Shown in pieces: positions 5,647 through 5,827 of a stretch of 5,827 bases of DNA; position 1 is the stretch's first letter; each line of letters begins with the position of its first letter. Made by a program: the position numbers and the translations under genes. The DNA comes from Kiritimatiellia bacterium (lineage in GTDB: Bacteria; Verrucomicrobiota; Kiritimatiellia; RFP12; UBA1067): the NCBI GenBank assembly GCA_017412325.1, contig JAFPYE010000060.1:1-5827 (forward strand), read 5' to 3'. The notes beneath the pieces are model-generated. The model searched no databases, was not told where the DNA came from, and saw only the letters and a program-made list of their open reading frames with translations.

Positions 5647-5748
5647 GGACATGCATATCCGTATGAGCGAACACGCATATCTGCATTCGTGAATACGCAT
5701 GTTCGTGTTTCTGAACATGCGTGTTCGCGTTTGTGAACATGCGTGTTC
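5647..5748 (+). repeat. Degenerate 22-bp tandem repeat, about 4.6 units
   Basis: Units start at 5647, 5669, 5691, 5713 and 5735; the last is a 14-base partial copy. The last two share GAACATGCGTGTTC exactly; by my count adjacent full units agree at about 14-17 of 22 positions. Most differences are C/T or A/G transitions. Positions 3-12 of every unit are strictly alternating purine and pyrimidine. The younger units also contain the dyad GAACA-N4-TGTTC. The spacing is close to two helical turns, so a protein-binding array is possible, but no known operator is recognised. The spacing is not GAAC-N4-GTTC, so a firmicute-type LexA box does not fit. Confidence 0.7.
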
Positions 5749-5765
5749 AGGAAATGGGATGCAAC

Positions 5766-5824
5766 AAGGGAGGCGAAGAGTGGAAATTACCAATTTGCTC
5801 TTGCGCGTAGAAGCAAAGTTGTGA
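5766..5824 (+). other. Strong Shine-Dalgarno site with a 14-codon GTG frame, possible leader peptide
   Basis: AAGGGAGG (5766-5773) lies 6 bp before GTG 5780. That frame reads MEITNLLLRVEAKL and stops at TGA 5822-5824. ATG 5759 is in the same frame but lies before the ribosome binding site. A 6-bp hairpin, TTTGCT (5794-5799) with AGCAAA (5812-5817), lies within it. It could be a leader peptide of a gene beyond the window edge, or a chance purine-rich stretch. Fourteen codons are too few to call a gene. Confidence 0.25.
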
Positions 5825-5827
5825 TAC

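Larger units (their letters stand above)
5361..5827. other. Repeat-rich intergenic region without a convincing gene
   Basis: No frame on either strand shows a recognisable protein; the open frames here are GC-driven and read through inverted repeats. The left two-thirds (5361-5640) is very GC-rich and holds three related 19-20-bp repeats and an 11-bp inverted repeat. The right third is poorer in G+C and holds a decayed 22-bp tandem repeat followed by a good Shine-Dalgarno sequence. The perfect palindromes CGGATCCG (5402-5409) and GTTGCGCAAC (5409-5418) also lie here, sharing base 5409. I see no tRNA, no classical terminator with a T-tract, and no clear sigma-70 promoter. Confidence 0.7.

Noticed and set aside
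5300..5740. Minus-strand 146-codon frame across the intergenic region
   Set aside because: It runs through the 22-bp array, the inverted repeats and the end of the KAS III-like gene, shows no domain, and is explained by GC bias.
5669..5748. 22-bp repeats as a CRISPR array
   Set aside because: The units are contiguous and degenerate with no unique spacers between them, and no cas gene is present.
5713..5748. GAACATGCGTGTTC as a LexA (SOS) box
   Set aside because: The GAAC and GTTC half-sites are 6 bp apart, while the firmicute-type box needs 4; the alphaproteobacterial GTTC-N7-GTTC does not fit either.
5795..5827. TTGCTC or TTGCGC with TGATAC at the window end as a sigma-70 promoter
   Set aside because: The two possible -35 words give spacers of 21 and 15 bp to TGATAC, neither close to 17, and both hexamers are poor matches.

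Overview
The window is 5.8 kb of GC-rich DNA from a Gram-negative bacterium. One tightly packed plus-strand gene run fills positions 1-5360, and a repeat-rich stretch of about 470 bp without a convincing gene follows. The LPS-transport genes (end of an lptA-like gene, then lptB) show an LPS-type outer membrane. HPr kinase/phosphorylase beside HPr and Enzyme I is found in Firmicutes but also in many proteobacteria and in the Planctomycetes-Verrucomicrobia-Chlamydiae (PVC) group. A GC-rich PVC-type bacterium (Verrucomicrobiota, Kiritimatiellota or Lentisphaerota) fits best by my recollection, but nothing here proves the phylum.

Layout: the C-terminal part of an LptA/OstA-like protein (1-255) overlaps lptB (252-1046) by ATGA. 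A 44-bp gap with a strong ribosome binding site leads to a short-form hibernation promoting factor, hpf (1091-1426). hprK (1437-2441) follows after 10 bp, overlaps ptsH (HPr, 2434-2718) by 8 bp, and ptsI (Enzyme I, 2725-4512) starts 6 bp after ptsH. A perfect 7-bp hairpin fills the ptsH-ptsI junction. The last gene (4509-5360) overlaps ptsI by ATGA and encodes a short FabH/KAS III-like protein with its Cys-His-Asn triad intact but about 35 N-terminal residues fewer than ordinary FabH.

How the genes fit together: EI would phosphorylate HPr on His18 using PEP, and HprK would phosphorylate it on Ser49, so the phosphorelay and its kinase/phosphorylase switch are encoded together. No sugar-specific EII component is present, so a regulatory role is possible. 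The lptA-lptB-hpf-PTS order resembles the proteobacterial rpoN locus, but rpoN and ptsN are absent. Junctions are overlapping or within 10 bp except for the 44-bp lptB-hpf gap, which suggests one or two transcripts.

Most notable: several changed conserved residues around the HprK active site; the junction hairpin; the short KAS III-like gene joined to the PTS genes, with an in-frame triple 8-bp repeat in its 3' part; three related 19-20-bp repeats around an 11-bp inverted repeat downstream; and a decayed 22-bp tandem repeat (5647-5748) whose units differ mostly by transitions and keep a run of alternating purines and pyrimidines. I found no tRNA, rRNA, CRISPR array or transposase gene.
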